Shown: positions 1 to 9,100 of the stretch, in pieces | How positions within the stretch are numbered: position 1 is the stretch's first letter | Layout: each line of letters starts with the position of its first letter | Origin: Methanobacteriota archaeon | GTDB lineage: Archaea > Thermoplasmatota > Poseidoniia > Poseidoniales > Thalassarchaeaceae | Direction: 5' to 3' | DNA length: 64,000 nucleotides | NCBI GenBank assembly: GCA_018650285.1 | Contig: JABIGF010000017.1 | Coordinates: 1 to 64,000, forward strand | Translations under genes and position numbers: made by a program | The notes under the pieces: generated by a model | Told to the model about the DNA's origin: nothing | The model's database searches: none | What the model saw: only the letters and a program-made list of their open reading frames with translations

Positions 1-22
1 GAATGAACTTCGCACCCAGACA

Positions 23-436
23 TCACAATGCAAATAATATTGCTTGCCGAGACCTAGTCATCCTACCATCAATATCTTCTGCGACTTCTTTTAACTCGGG
101 CATATTTACCATTTGCATCATCATTGTAACATCAATCATGGCTACTTCACTACCCCCACCAATAATTTCTCTAACTACAACATTGCAAGGTAAGAAAAGT
201 CCAATCGCAGGGTCTGCAAGAGTTACAATATCGGCTGAGGGAGGATGGCATGCACCAATTATCCGATAAGCAGGGCGTTTGACTCCCAACTTTTCTTGAA
301 GAACTTCATCAACATTAATTTGAGAGGGAAAACCAAAATGTTCCTCGATTAATGCCTTCTTGACAATTATTTCTAAGTCGTCAATAGATAGTGCCGTTTC
401 AAGTCTCCAGCCGTAGCGATCAAAGGTCCACTCCAT
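23..436 (-). CDS. DUF302 family protein
   Basis: A 137-residue protein resembling the DUF302 family, small alpha/beta proteins of unknown biochemical role. The family hallmark is visible in the centre: a YRIIGACHPP motif followed by an LxxDPAIGLFLPCNVVVRE stretch. The reading frame stays open up to position 535, but the extra 33 residues look unlike the family, and the ATG at 436 gives a start (MEWTFDRYGW) that fits family length, so I chose it. No Shine-Dalgarno site is seen. It lies downstream, on the same strand, of a dehydrogenase-tail remnant and a membrane glycosyltransferase-like gene, but nothing links it to sugar metabolism. The family call is fairly sure; the function is unknown. 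Confidence 0.75.
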   Translation of the reverse strand: MEWTFDRYGWRLETALSIDDLEIIVKKALIEEHFGFPSQINVDEVLQEKLGVKRPAYRIIGACHPPSADIVTLADPAIGLFLPCNVVVREIIGGGSEVAMIDVTMMMQMVNMPELKEVAEDIDGRMTRSRQAILFAL

Positions 437-588
437 GGATGATGTCCGAGGGGGGTGGTACTTGAAAGGTTGGAATTGCCAAAAGAAAGAATAGTACAAT
501 TGAAAGGACATTCCAACTAACACCGTTGGTTGCAAAAGGGCATGGGAAAAGATGAGTTAATGGTATATGGAAATGAATAATCAAATAA

Positions 589-663
589 TTAGTCATCTTG
601 CGTTTCAACATCACTCGGCTTCCCAGTTAGGATATTACGAAGATTGTCATTGTCAGATAGATA
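589..663 (-). pseudogene. Remnant of a second dehydrogenase-like C-terminal tail
   Basis: Immediately after the stop of the 637-residue membrane protein gene, and in the same frame, the minus strand encodes a 24-codon tail ending TGKPSDVETQDD and a stop. The UDP-sugar dehydrogenase gene at 2552-3373 ends TGKESDVETQDD, and both tails have an SDN...LR element just before. At DNA level, 592-615 and 2555-2578 match at 22 of 24 bases. The simplest reading is the 3' scrap of a second copy of that gene, left when the intervening membrane-protein gene was inserted or exchanged. It has no start codon or RBS of its own. Confidence 0.55.
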
Positions 664-2577
664 TTATTTAGTCGATTCTATCCATGCATAGGTGTATTTA
701 TCAGGTGGGGAAATTAGTTGTTCATGTGAATTGAAAAATGAAACTTCTCCTCCATCAAGAGAACCATTCCTCATCAATCCCTCTTCGCCAGCAAGGATTT
801 TCATTACTTGTTGATAGGGACGTATTGTTGTTACCTCAATCCATTTGATTGAAAGGTTAGAATCTCCAACCGTAAATGATTCATTCGGGCCAAGAATCAA
901 TAAATCACCAGTGACATTTCCAGTGTAATTTGAATAATATTCGTCAGGAGAAAGATAAGTTGTGTCATCAACTCGCCATAAAGCAGCACTCCACCAACCA
1001 TCAGTGTGTATTGTTTCTAGTTCTATTGAACCATGTCCTAACTGCCAATCAAAATCTTTTTCTATGGTAAATCTTGGATTTATATTAGTTGTTAATACAT
1101 GTGTGGGGTTGTAATAAATTACAGCATCTGTAATTGGGTAATCAGATCGTTCAAAACGGTATGCTGGAATATTTGTGTGTAAAGAAACATGCATATTTTG
1201 CCCAGCAATAAGTACAGTATCTTCAGGTAAATTTGTGAGAGGTGATAATTGAAATTCAAGAAAAACCGTTGCGTTTTCATTTTCCATCAATACATTGTCA
1301 TGTTCAACATAAATTGTTCCAATATGTATGCAACTGATTAGTATTAGCATGATTACCCCAATATTTGATAATAAGTAATAAATTCTTGAATATCCGTCTT
1401 TATTTAAATCGAATTCAAAATTAGGTTGTACTACAATAATAATAATAAATAACAATAACCATGGCGTATGGTATCTTACTTCACCCCAATCTAAGATGAT
1501 TATATGAATTATTAAAAGAGGAATTAGTAATACACAAGTAAGAATAAATTCTGAACGATTCCTCCTCCAAAGAAAATAAAAGCCAACAAAAACCCCAATA
1601 ATCCCTATCAATGTAAGTTGCGATAAGAGGTCATAATACCAATTTATAGCTGTGTATTGTTCAATGTTAGTTGTTAAACTAACAACAATATATGATGTTT
1701 GTTGACTAAAAGTACCATTAAACTTTTGAGTAATTTGAGACAATATAAATGGGGCGGATATTATTAACCAACCATAACAGAAAAATTCTACCAATTTTTT
1801 ATTCTTTTCTTTTATTGCAATCCATCCTGTTAATCCTAACATATAGATGTGCACATATTTAACTAGGAATGCAGCACTAGAACTTGCTCCAAGTAATAGA
1901 TACCAATACTTATTTTTATTTTCAATTGTTAATAGCAAGTGCAATGTGAAAATCCATATTCCAGCAGATGTTAAATCAGCATAATCTAATTGCCCCCAAT
2001 ATCTTATTACAGGTAATAATGAAATAGTAATAACGACAATAATTCCGTGAAATTTTGAAGCCCATCTTTCCACTAGATGCTGTGCTTGCCAAAGTACAAA
2101 ACTCAATAACAATAGAGGCATAAATCGAATCTCAGCATAATTATTAGTGATTAACATTTCTAACGAAAATATACCTGGGATAATTGGCGGGCGTGTATGG
2201 TATCCAGAATGGCTGCTTGGGACCTCTAAGTTTAGAAAAATCCTCCCTTCAATAAGATGATATGCTCCATCAGAAAGATTCATTGATAAAGTGTTCCAAT
2301 GTGGTAGATACCAAGCAATAATTATGGTAATTATTGGAGCAATTAGCCAACGTGAATCTATAATTGAGAAAGTTCTATATTTGTTTAAGTAGTATAAGCA
2401 GTAAGTGATAATAATCAATGATGGAATTGGACTCCACCACCCGCCAAAACCGATCGTCCAAAATAAAAAAATACTCCAGCCAAGCAATAATAAAATTGGT
2501 AAACTGTAAAGAGTAATTATATTTGCAGTTTCATGTTTTTCAAAAAGCATCTCAATCATCTTGGGTTTCAACATCAC
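664..2577 (-). CDS. Polytopic membrane glycosyltransferase-like protein (GT-C / PMT-ArnT type)
   Basis: A 637-residue protein with about ten or more hydrophobic segments and a soluble C-terminal region of about 170 residues. An acidic motif in the first external loop (SDGAYH, near residue 100), followed by RPPIIPG, is the pattern of GT-C enzymes of the GT39/ArnT/PMT_2 group, which transfer sugars from lipid-phosphate donors outside the membrane. The first ATG (2577) overlaps the dehydrogenase gene by 26 bases; ATGs at 2559 and 2550 are equally possible and would shorten it by 6 or 9 residues. It lies in the surface-polysaccharide island and is flanked by a 24-base direct repeat, so it may be an inserted cargo gene. 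The topology class is likely; the substrate is unknown. Confidence 0.6.
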   Translation of the reverse strand: MMLKPKMIEMLFEKHETANIITLYSLPILLLLGWSIFLFWTIGFGGWWSPIPSLIIITYCLYYLNKYRTFSIIDSRWLIAPIITIIIAWYLPHWNTLSMNLSDGAYHLIEGRIFLNLEVPSSHSGYHTRPPIIPGIFSLEMLITNNYAEIRFMPLLLLSFVLWQAQHLVERWASKFHGIIVVITISLLPVIRYWGQLDYADLTSAGIWIFTLHLLLTIENKNKYWYLLLGASSSAAFLVKYVHIYMLGLTGWIAIKEKNKKLVEFFCYGWLIISAPFILSQITQKFNGTFSQQTSYIVVSLTTNIEQYTAINWYYDLLSQLTLIGIIGVFVGFYFLWRRNRSEFILTCVLLIPLLIIHIIILDWGEVRYHTPWLLLFIIIIVVQPNFEFDLNKDGYSRIYYLLSNIGVIMLILISCIHIGTIYVEHDNVLMENENATVFLEFQLSPLTNLPEDTVLIAGQNMHVSLHTNIPAYRFERSDYPITDAVIYYNPTHVLTTNINPRFTIEKDFDWQLGHGSIELETIHTDGWWSAALWRVDDTTYLSPDEYYSNYTGNVTGDLLILGPNESFTVGDSNLSIKWIEVTTIRPYQQVMKILAGEEGLMRNGSLDGGEVSFFNSHEQLISPPDKYTYAWIESTK

Positions 2578-3373
2578 TTTCTTTTCCAGTTCGGGTGCCT
2601 CTTAGGCGTACGTTGTCTGATTGAAGAGCATCGAAGATGTCGTAGTTCACACCGAGTTCTTTCGCGAGTACTCGAAGCGCATTGGAATCTTTTGGCAGGC
2701 ATTTACCACCAAAACCACGGTTAAGTCCAAAGATTGGATCAAGGTGACTGGGGCCAATTGGTTGAGCTTGTTCAGCCGTGATGATATCTCGAACAGCATA
2801 CCAGTCTTCACCCAATGCTTCACAGATGTCAAACATTTGATTGGCGAAGATAACTTTCATCGCGTAATATGTGTTCTTTGTGTATTTGACAAGTTCAGCT
2901 TGTGTCGGTGTGACTTGGAAGGTTTGGTCGCGTTTGAGGACACCTGCTTCTCTGTGTTGTTGGAATACTCGTTCAGCAACATCTGCATAGTGTGTGCCAC
3001 AAACAAGAATGTCTTGATTTCCAAAATCTTCTAAGTGGCGCCTCTCAACTAGAAACTCAGGGCTGTATGCAACCTTTAGGTGGGGGTATTCATCGTGATA
3101 ACGTTGAGTAGTTCCTGGTACCACTGTACTCTTAATCACTGCAGTAAAACCATCAGGTAATTCATCAAGCACAGATTCTACGATTGAGAGATTGCAAGAA
3201 CCATCATCGGACATTGGTGTAGGGACAGCAATGTATGCCATGTCTACATGGTCTGTGACATCGGCTAAGGTAGTCCCGCGAACGGGGTCATGAATGAACA
3301 GTTCGTGAGCATCTGCGAACCAATGTTCGATAGCACCGCCAACGATACCCGCCCCAATAATGCCGACCTTCAT
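2552..3373 (-). CDS. Short UDP-glucose/UDP-ManNAc dehydrogenase-family protein
   Basis: A 273-residue NAD-dependent nucleotide-sugar dehydrogenase. Visible are the N-terminal Rossmann motif (GIIGAGIVGGAIE, residues 4-16), the IAVPTP and KSTVVPGT motifs, SPEFLVE, and the catalytic-cysteine motif FGGKCLPKD (Cys225). Typical Ugd/WecC enzymes run to about 400-450 residues; this one stops soon after the catalytic motif and lacks the C-terminal UDP-binding domain. No missing half is seen in another frame. With two UDP-GlcNAc 2-epimerases nearby, oxidation of UDP-ManNAc to UDP-ManNAcA is a plausible role, but a UDP-glucose substrate cannot be excluded. It is divergent from the methyltransferase gene at 3553. 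Confidence 0.8.
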   Translation of the reverse strand: MKVGIIGAGIVGGAIEHWFADAHELFIHDPVRGTTLADVTDHVDMAYIAVPTPMSDDGSCNLSIVESVLDELPDGFTAVIKSTVVPGTTQRYHDEYPHLKVAYSPEFLVERRHLEDFGNQDILVCGTHYADVAERVFQQHREAGVLKRDQTFQVTPTQAELVKYTKNTYYAMKVIFANQMFDICEALGEDWYAVRDIITAEQAQPIGPSHLDPIFGLNRGFGGKCLPKDSNALRVLAKELGVNYDIFDALQSDNVRLRGTRTGKESDVETQDD

Positions 3374-3437
3374 TGTATTGGGCGAACCGCTCGCTGGTTA
3401 TCATTTTCACCCATACTCAAGTTTTGAAAGGTCATTA

Positions 3438-3469
3438 TAGTGGTTGAATGAATAGTTAAACAACCACTG
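3438..3469. promoter_or_regulatory. Inverted repeat in a divergent intergenic region
   Basis: AGTGGTTG (3439-3446) and CAACCACT (3461-3468) form a perfect 8-bp inverted repeat around a 14-base AT-rich spacer. It sits in the 179-base gap between the divergent dehydrogenase (start 3373) and methyltransferase-like (start 3553) genes. It could be an operator for both or an RNA hairpin in a leader. The AT-rich tract from about 3471 to 3530 probably holds the plus-strand promoter, but I cannot pick one TATA box. Confidence 0.35.
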
Positions 3470-3552
3470 AGAATAATATTATCCAATTATAGCCACGATA
3501 TTCTAATATTTTCAAATAATAGGTATGTATAGCATTAGTTGTTGAGTTACCC

Positions 3553-4398
3553 ATGGTTGTTGAAATTGATATGGAAACAGTCGTTGAAATGATGGATAAT
3601 AGTGTGTTCTGTGCTATTAAAACAGATATGGATAATTGCCAATTTGCTTTCTATGTGGATATAAATGGCGAAGGCCGAGAACAGCGTTGGTATACTGAAG
3701 ATAGTTCATACAAACATGAATTCGGTGAACAAATTGTGTACTTTGTTGTAGTTACTTCATTCTTGAAGGATGAACAGGGGAATATTCATTCTCAAGTGAT
3801 TCGGAAAAAAACAAATTGGGCAATTTGTGAAGGTGTGTTGTTGGCTGCAAAATTATTAACCAATAAAACATCAACAATTTTAGAATTTGGTAGCGGGGTA
3901 GGAAGTCAGGAATTAGCACAACATTGTGAGATATATTCAATTGAGCACAATGAAAAGTTCGTCAACGCGTTTGCTGATGTTAATTACATTCACGCACCCC
4001 TTTCTAAATCAAATAACATAGTTAATTTTAGAGAAGATGTTTGGTATGATTCTGATTCAATTTTAGAATCGTTACCAGGCTCAATTGATTTGGTATTAGT
4101 TGATGGCCCCCCCTCTTCAATTGGCAGATTCGGATTACTCTCCCATCTTGATTGGTTCAATGATAGTGTATATTGGATAATTGATGATGTTTTGCGAGAA
4201 AAAGATCAGAAACTTGCTAATTACATTTGCTTAAAATTCTCCTTGATTCAATACCGGTTTTGGAATTTCTCCATTCTATCAAAAACACCTCTTGATATTG
4301 AAATATTGAAGTTGATTAATGAAGCATCATTGGTGGTGTTCACTCAGCATTCTGATAAATATTTACAACAGTTTTACCCAAGTTTGAATTCTTTGTGA
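3553..4398 (+). CDS. Class I SAM methyltransferase-like protein
   Basis: A 281-residue protein. Residues around 115-130 (ILEFGSGVGSQELAQ) look like a Rossmann motif I that binds S-adenosylmethionine, followed by IYSIEHNEKF as the acidic motif II strand and LVLVDGPPSS as the motif IV-like strand, an arrangement seen in FkbM-like and related sugar or lipid methyltransferases. The N-terminal 100 residues resemble no domain I recognise. The ATG at 3553 gives the longest open frame; the ATG at 3568 is an alternative. It is the first plus-strand gene of the glycan export and assembly run, so modification of a glycan or its carrier is a reasonable guess. Confidence 0.5.
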   Translation: MVVEIDMETVVEMMDNSVFCAIKTDMDNCQFAFYVDINGEGREQRWYTEDSSYKHEFGEQIVYFVVVTSFLKDEQGNIHSQVIRKKTNWAICEGVLLAAKLLTNKTSTILEFGSGVGSQELAQHCEIYSIEHNEKFVNAFADVNYIHAPLSKSNNIVNFREDVWYDSDSILESLPGSIDLVLVDGPPSSIGRFGLLSHLDWFNDSVYWIIDDVLREKDQKLANYICLKFSLIQYRFWNFSILSKTPLDIEILKLINEASLVVFTQHSDKYLQQFYPSLNSL

Positions 4399-4475
4399 AT
4401 AAGTCATTTGGCTCAAAATTTAATACTTGGAATAATCAGATAAATGTTCTTTTAGAAGTACAATTGAAAAACTAA

Positions 4476-5330
4476 GTGCCAACAGCAACATTTGTGAATC
4501 ACAATAAGAAGGTCATTTTGTTGAATGAAACACCGCCCCTTCTTCTCGCTCCATTCCATATGATTTTAAATTTAATTGCCTACCGAAATCTCCTGAGGAA
4601 TTTCATTTCAAGGGATTTCAAAGTAAATTACCATGGACATGTTTTGGGTTATCTTTGGTCATTCTTAGAACCACTAGCCTTAACGGGAATTTTCTTTTTG
4701 GTGTTCGTAATTCTTCGTGGGACAACAGATACCATGCTACCCTTGAAAATCATGATTGGGATTCTAATCTTTAACTCATTTTCAAGGACACTAAGCAGTT
4801 GTTCAACTTGTTTGATTCAAAATTCATCTTTAATAAAGCAAGTATATTTTCCTAGAGAGATATTTCCAAGTGCAATCGCAGGGTTTCGATTACTCAGTTT
4901 AATATTGAGCATGTTTATTGTAATTCCATACATGATTTATGAATCAATAATGCCAACGTTGTATATGTTTTTACTACCCCTTTCGATGGTATCAGGAATC
5001 CTTCTTGGCCAAGGAATAGGTATGATGGCATCAGTAATTCAAGTACGTGTTAGGGATTTGAAACAAGTCACTGATTTGTTATTACGAGCAGGCTTCTTCT
5101 TGTCAGGGGTTTTCTTTGGCGCAGAAATAATTCCAGAGGAGCACTTAGATTTGTATTTCTTGAATCCAATTGCAGTGTATATTGAAATGGCTAGGGCTGG
5201 TGTTTTGGGTGACCTTGGAGTTTTAGACACAACCTCAATGATCCGTGCAGTTTTAGTTTCATTTTTGGTCTTTTTATTAGGCGCCATGATATTTATTAAA
5301 AATGAGAGGAAGGCGGTGAAATACTTATGA
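4476..5330 (+). CDS. ABC-2 type polysaccharide exporter, permease (Wzm-like)
   Basis: A 284-residue membrane protein with about six hydrophobic segments and the layout of Wzm/TagG/KpsM permeases, which move finished polysaccharide chains across the membrane. The N-terminal amphipathic stretch (RNLLRNFISRDFKVNYHG) followed by LGYLWSFLEPL is characteristic of ABC-2 polysaccharide permeases. It starts at GTG 4476, and its last four bases overlap the ATPase gene (ATGA), so the two are translationally coupled. Confidence 0.85.
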   Translation: MPTATFVNHNKKVILLNETPPLLLAPFHMILNLIAYRNLLRNFISRDFKVNYHGHVLGYLWSFLEPLALTGIFFLVFVILRGTTDTMLPLKIMIGILIFNSFSRTLSSCSTCLIQNSSLIKQVYFPREIFPSAIAGFRLLSLILSMFIVIPYMIYESIMPTLYMFLLPLSMVSGILLGQGIGMMASVIQVRVRDLKQVTDLLLRAGFFLSGVFFGAEIIPEEHLDLYFLNPIAVYIEMARAGVLGDLGVLDTTSMIRAVLVSFLVFLLGAMIFIKNERKAVKYL

Positions 5331-6085
5331 ATGATGATAATGCTATAGTCTTGAGCAACATTGTTCTTGATTTCCCATTAAATAAAACAGGCCCAGCGTT
5401 TTTCAAAGAATTGATGACAGGTCGAAGTAAATGGGGTAAAAATAAATCATTTCGGGCTTTGAACAATGTTTCATTGAATATTAACAAAGGGGAAGTGTTT
5501 GGGGTAGTTGGGCCCAATGGGGCAGGGAAAAGTACAATTCTTAGAGTCATGGGTGGAATTTATGCGCCTGATGAAGGGTCAATCTCAGTTAACGGAAGGA
5601 TTGTATTACTCGCAGGATTAGGTGCGGGATTTCAAAGTAATTTAACAGGAAAGGAGAATATATACTTGAGTTCAAGCATTTATGGGCTCTCATCTTTTGA
5701 GATTGGAGAATTGGAAGAATCAATCATATCATTCTCAGGGGTAGGGGAGTTTATCGATAGGCCTTTACGAACGTATTCGTCAGGGATGAAGGCTAGGCTC
5801 GCCTTCTCAATAGCCTCACATTTGGAACCAGAAATATTGTTGATAGACGAAGTCTTGGCTGTTGGTGATTCAGCATTTAGAGAGAAGTCTAAACGAAGAA
5901 TCATCAATATGGTAAAGGGTGATACGACAGTCGTTTTAGTATCACATAGTGAGAAGACATTGAAAGACCTATGTGACAGGATTGCATGTTTTTCTAACGG
6001 GGAGATTGTTATTTTGTCGGAAGATGCAGATCAAGTGATTACCAAGTATAAGGAATTATCAGAAGAAAAGAAAGGAAGTTCCTAA
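5327..6085 (+). CDS. ABC polysaccharide exporter, ATPase (Wzt-like)
   Basis: A 252-residue ABC ATPase: Walker A GPNGAGKST at residues 62-70, the signature YSSGMKARLAF near 147, Walker B ILLIDEVLAVGD near 170 and a switch histidine (LVSHSE). The N-terminal extension before the core (KTGPAFFKELMTGR) is typical of the Wzt/KpsT/TagH branch. It lacks the C-terminal carbohydrate-binding domain present in Wzt proteins that recognise a capped O-antigen, so export is probably independent of a terminal sugar modification. It overlaps the permease gene by four bases. Confidence 0.9.
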   Translation: MNDDNAIVLSNIVLDFPLNKTGPAFFKELMTGRSKWGKNKSFRALNNVSLNINKGEVFGVVGPNGAGKSTILRVMGGIYAPDEGSISVNGRIVLLAGLGAGFQSNLTGKENIYLSSSIYGLSSFEIGELEESIISFSGVGEFIDRPLRTYSSGMKARLAFSIASHLEPEILLIDEVLAVGDSAFREKSKRRIINMVKGDTTVVLVSHSEKTLKDLCDRIACFSNGEIVILSEDADQVITKYKELSEEKKGSS

Positions 6086-6100
6086 TCAGGGTGTGACTTA

Positions 6101-9100
6101 TTGAGAATAGTAAAATCATTACTAAAAAAGTTAGGTGTACTTCGCCATCACCCCCCCTTTTCTACACCATTTAGAAGACAAATAATTCTTTCAATGGAAA
6201 GGCCAGTTGATATCAAATCTATTGAATTAGGGTTCAAAAATAAACTTGAAACTGATAAAGAAACTGATAAAGAAAAACTTAGGCAATCAATTGATTATTT
6301 ATTGAGCAAAGGTCGTAAAAAAGATGCAAGTAATTTTTTCGTAGCTGCGCTTCGTGCTATGTATGCAACAAATTCACCACACGCAACATCTTTTGGATTG
6401 AGAATTATTGATTTCATCCCCGATTCAAGAGCAATAGTAACTATAGTAAATAATTTGATGAATGAAAATGATTACGAAGGTGTGCCAAAATTATTGTCAT
6501 TGGTCGGCCCATCTCCTTGGAAAGTAAATATTAATACACAACTCATGAAAACATCTGGTGAAGTGAAATATGTTCGTTCTGAAGAAGAAGAACCGACAAC
6601 TAGTGTTTGGGGCATAAATTTTTCACCAGCTGAAACACCACCGGATTTGTTAATAGATGGTCGCCAAATAAGTGAATTAAAAGTTGCATGCATCTTAGAT
6701 GAATTCTCATTTAACTCTTTCAAATATGAAAGTAATTTTTGGCAACTATCAGTATCAGATTTTGGCAATGAATTAGAAAATTTCCAACCAGATATACTAT
6801 TCGTCGAATCTGCATGGAGAGGTAAAGATGGATTGTGGGGGAGCAAAGTTGGGCACGCAGATATTGAAGTAATTGAGATACTTCAATGGTGCCAATCAAA
6901 TAATGTTCCAACAGTATTCTGGAATAAAGAAGACCCTGTACATTTCAGATCTTTTCTGAACATAGCTCGTTTATTTGATTATGTGTTTACGACAGATATT
7001 GATTGTATCCAAAGATACAAGTCTTCTCTTAAACACGATCGCGTATACTTATTGCCATTTGCTTTCCAACCCATAACACACAACCCCATTGAAGAATTTG
7101 AGCGAATTAAAGGCCTGTGTTTTGCTGGCGCTTATTACAAAAAATACGCTGAAAGAAACAAAGATTTCAATAACATATTGGGGGGTCTTAAATCATCAAT
7201 GAATGTAGATATTTATGATAGAAACTACCTTGATGATAATCCTGATTATTCATTCCCCGAAGAATTCTCGGATTTAATTATTGGGACACTCAAATTTGAT
7301 GAAATCAACTTAGCATACAAGGGGTATGATTTTGGCTTAAATCTGAATACAATAAAACACTCTCAATCGATGTTTGCTAGAAGGGCATTTGAATTAGTCG
7401 CATCAAATACAATAGTTTTTAGTAACTTTTCAAGAGGAATAGAATTGTTATTCGGGGATATAATTTTCACATCTGATAGTGGTTCTGAAATTTTAAAAAG
7501 ATACCAACAATACGATGAAATTAAATTAAGAAAACTAAAATTAGCAGGACTAAGAACTGTTTTCTCTCAGCATACATATGGGCATCGGTTCAAATATATT
7601 TTATCAAAAGTAACTCAATCAAATATTAAGAATGTGGAAAAAGGCGTTCTTGTAATTTCGTTGGTTAATTCTACTGAAGAAATAGAAAAAGTCGTAAATA
7701 ATTTTAATAATCAGATTTATGGCATCACAAAACTAATTTTATTATCACATGTCTTGAATAGTACAGAACATGAAAAGGGTATTGAAATCATTAATTTTGT
7801 TGACCTTGAGGCACATTTCTTTGAAGAATTAATGTCGGAATTTGAGTATCTTAGTTACTTTAACCCCTCTTCTTATTATGGGAAAAATTTCCTAACCGAT
7901 TTAGTTCATTCAACCACTTACGTTCATGATAGGGCCATTACTAAAATGACTCGATATTATGTCAATAAAGAAGGTGTAATTGATTTACTAATTGAATATC
8001 CCAGATATTCAAAATGTCCTAACCTTAATTTCAATTCAGCACTAATTCCTAAATCAATGATAATGAATAAGCCAGTTATCCCATCCATTAAAAAATGGGT
8101 TGCTAATCCAATAATCGATATCCGTTCTTTTTCCATTGATGAATTTAATTATTGTGAAAATGGCAGTTCTCAGGTTGAAAAAGTAACTATTGTTGATGAT
8201 ATTTCAATTAATACTGGAGTCAACTACAATGCAATGCTAACTTTTTCTGAATGTATTGACTCAGACGAAATCCAAACAGAAGGAAAATATTTCTCATCAG
8301 CAGAATTTTATCAGGAAATATGTGACTTTTCACACGAGCGAGTAAATGTTCAATACAAAAACGGCAAGACTCAAATAGAATCTGTTTTAGATCAAGGTGA
8401 ACACACATATATTTACTGGCCCGATTTTATTGAGCCAAATAAAGTTGGTTTCAAAGATGGTATTGGCAAATTCTTCTTAGATTCATCACCCGGTTTGAGA
8501 TTGATGCTAGCGGTGGTGTTTTATGATGAAAGTAGAAATAAAATAGGTTTTGATTTATCTCTCGCAAACTCAAATATCGAAATAAAATTACCACCTGAAA
8601 CGACCCATGTAAGAGTGGGTCTCAGGCTATATCAACAAGGCATTACTGAACTGAACAGTTTGGATCTGTACCATCACCAATTAACACCGAAGAAAATTTT
8701 CACATCAGAGAAAGTCATTGTAATAAGCAATAATTATCCATCATATGATGAAAAGTATCGCAATGGATTTTTACATACTAGGTTGAAAGAGTACAAAGAA
8801 AAGAGCCTTCTTGTTGATATGTTTATTTTCAGGCCAGGAGGTCAGATTGAATTTAGTGAATATGAGGGGATTAGGGTAATTTCCGGCTCAGAAACGGCAT
8901 TGCACAACATTTTGAATGAAAAAACACATTCCAAGATTCTCGTGCATTTCCTAGACAATGAAATGTGGCAGGTAATCAAATCCCATCTTGATGACAGGGA
9001 GCTTTTGGTTTGGATACATGGCTCAGAAATTCAGCCCTGGCATCGCAGGTTATTTAATTTCTCAACGAAAGATGAAATTAAGGAAGCAAAAGTGTTGAGT

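Noticed and set aside
420-614. 64-codon open frame beside the DUF302 gene
   Set aside because: It starts inside the duplicated gene tail and runs over the DUF302 start in another frame; the sequence looks random.
2552-3373. Dehydrogenase broken by a frameshift
   Set aside because: No C-terminal UDP-binding domain is found in other frames downstream; the gene ends cleanly and its tail is repeated elsewhere with the same stop.
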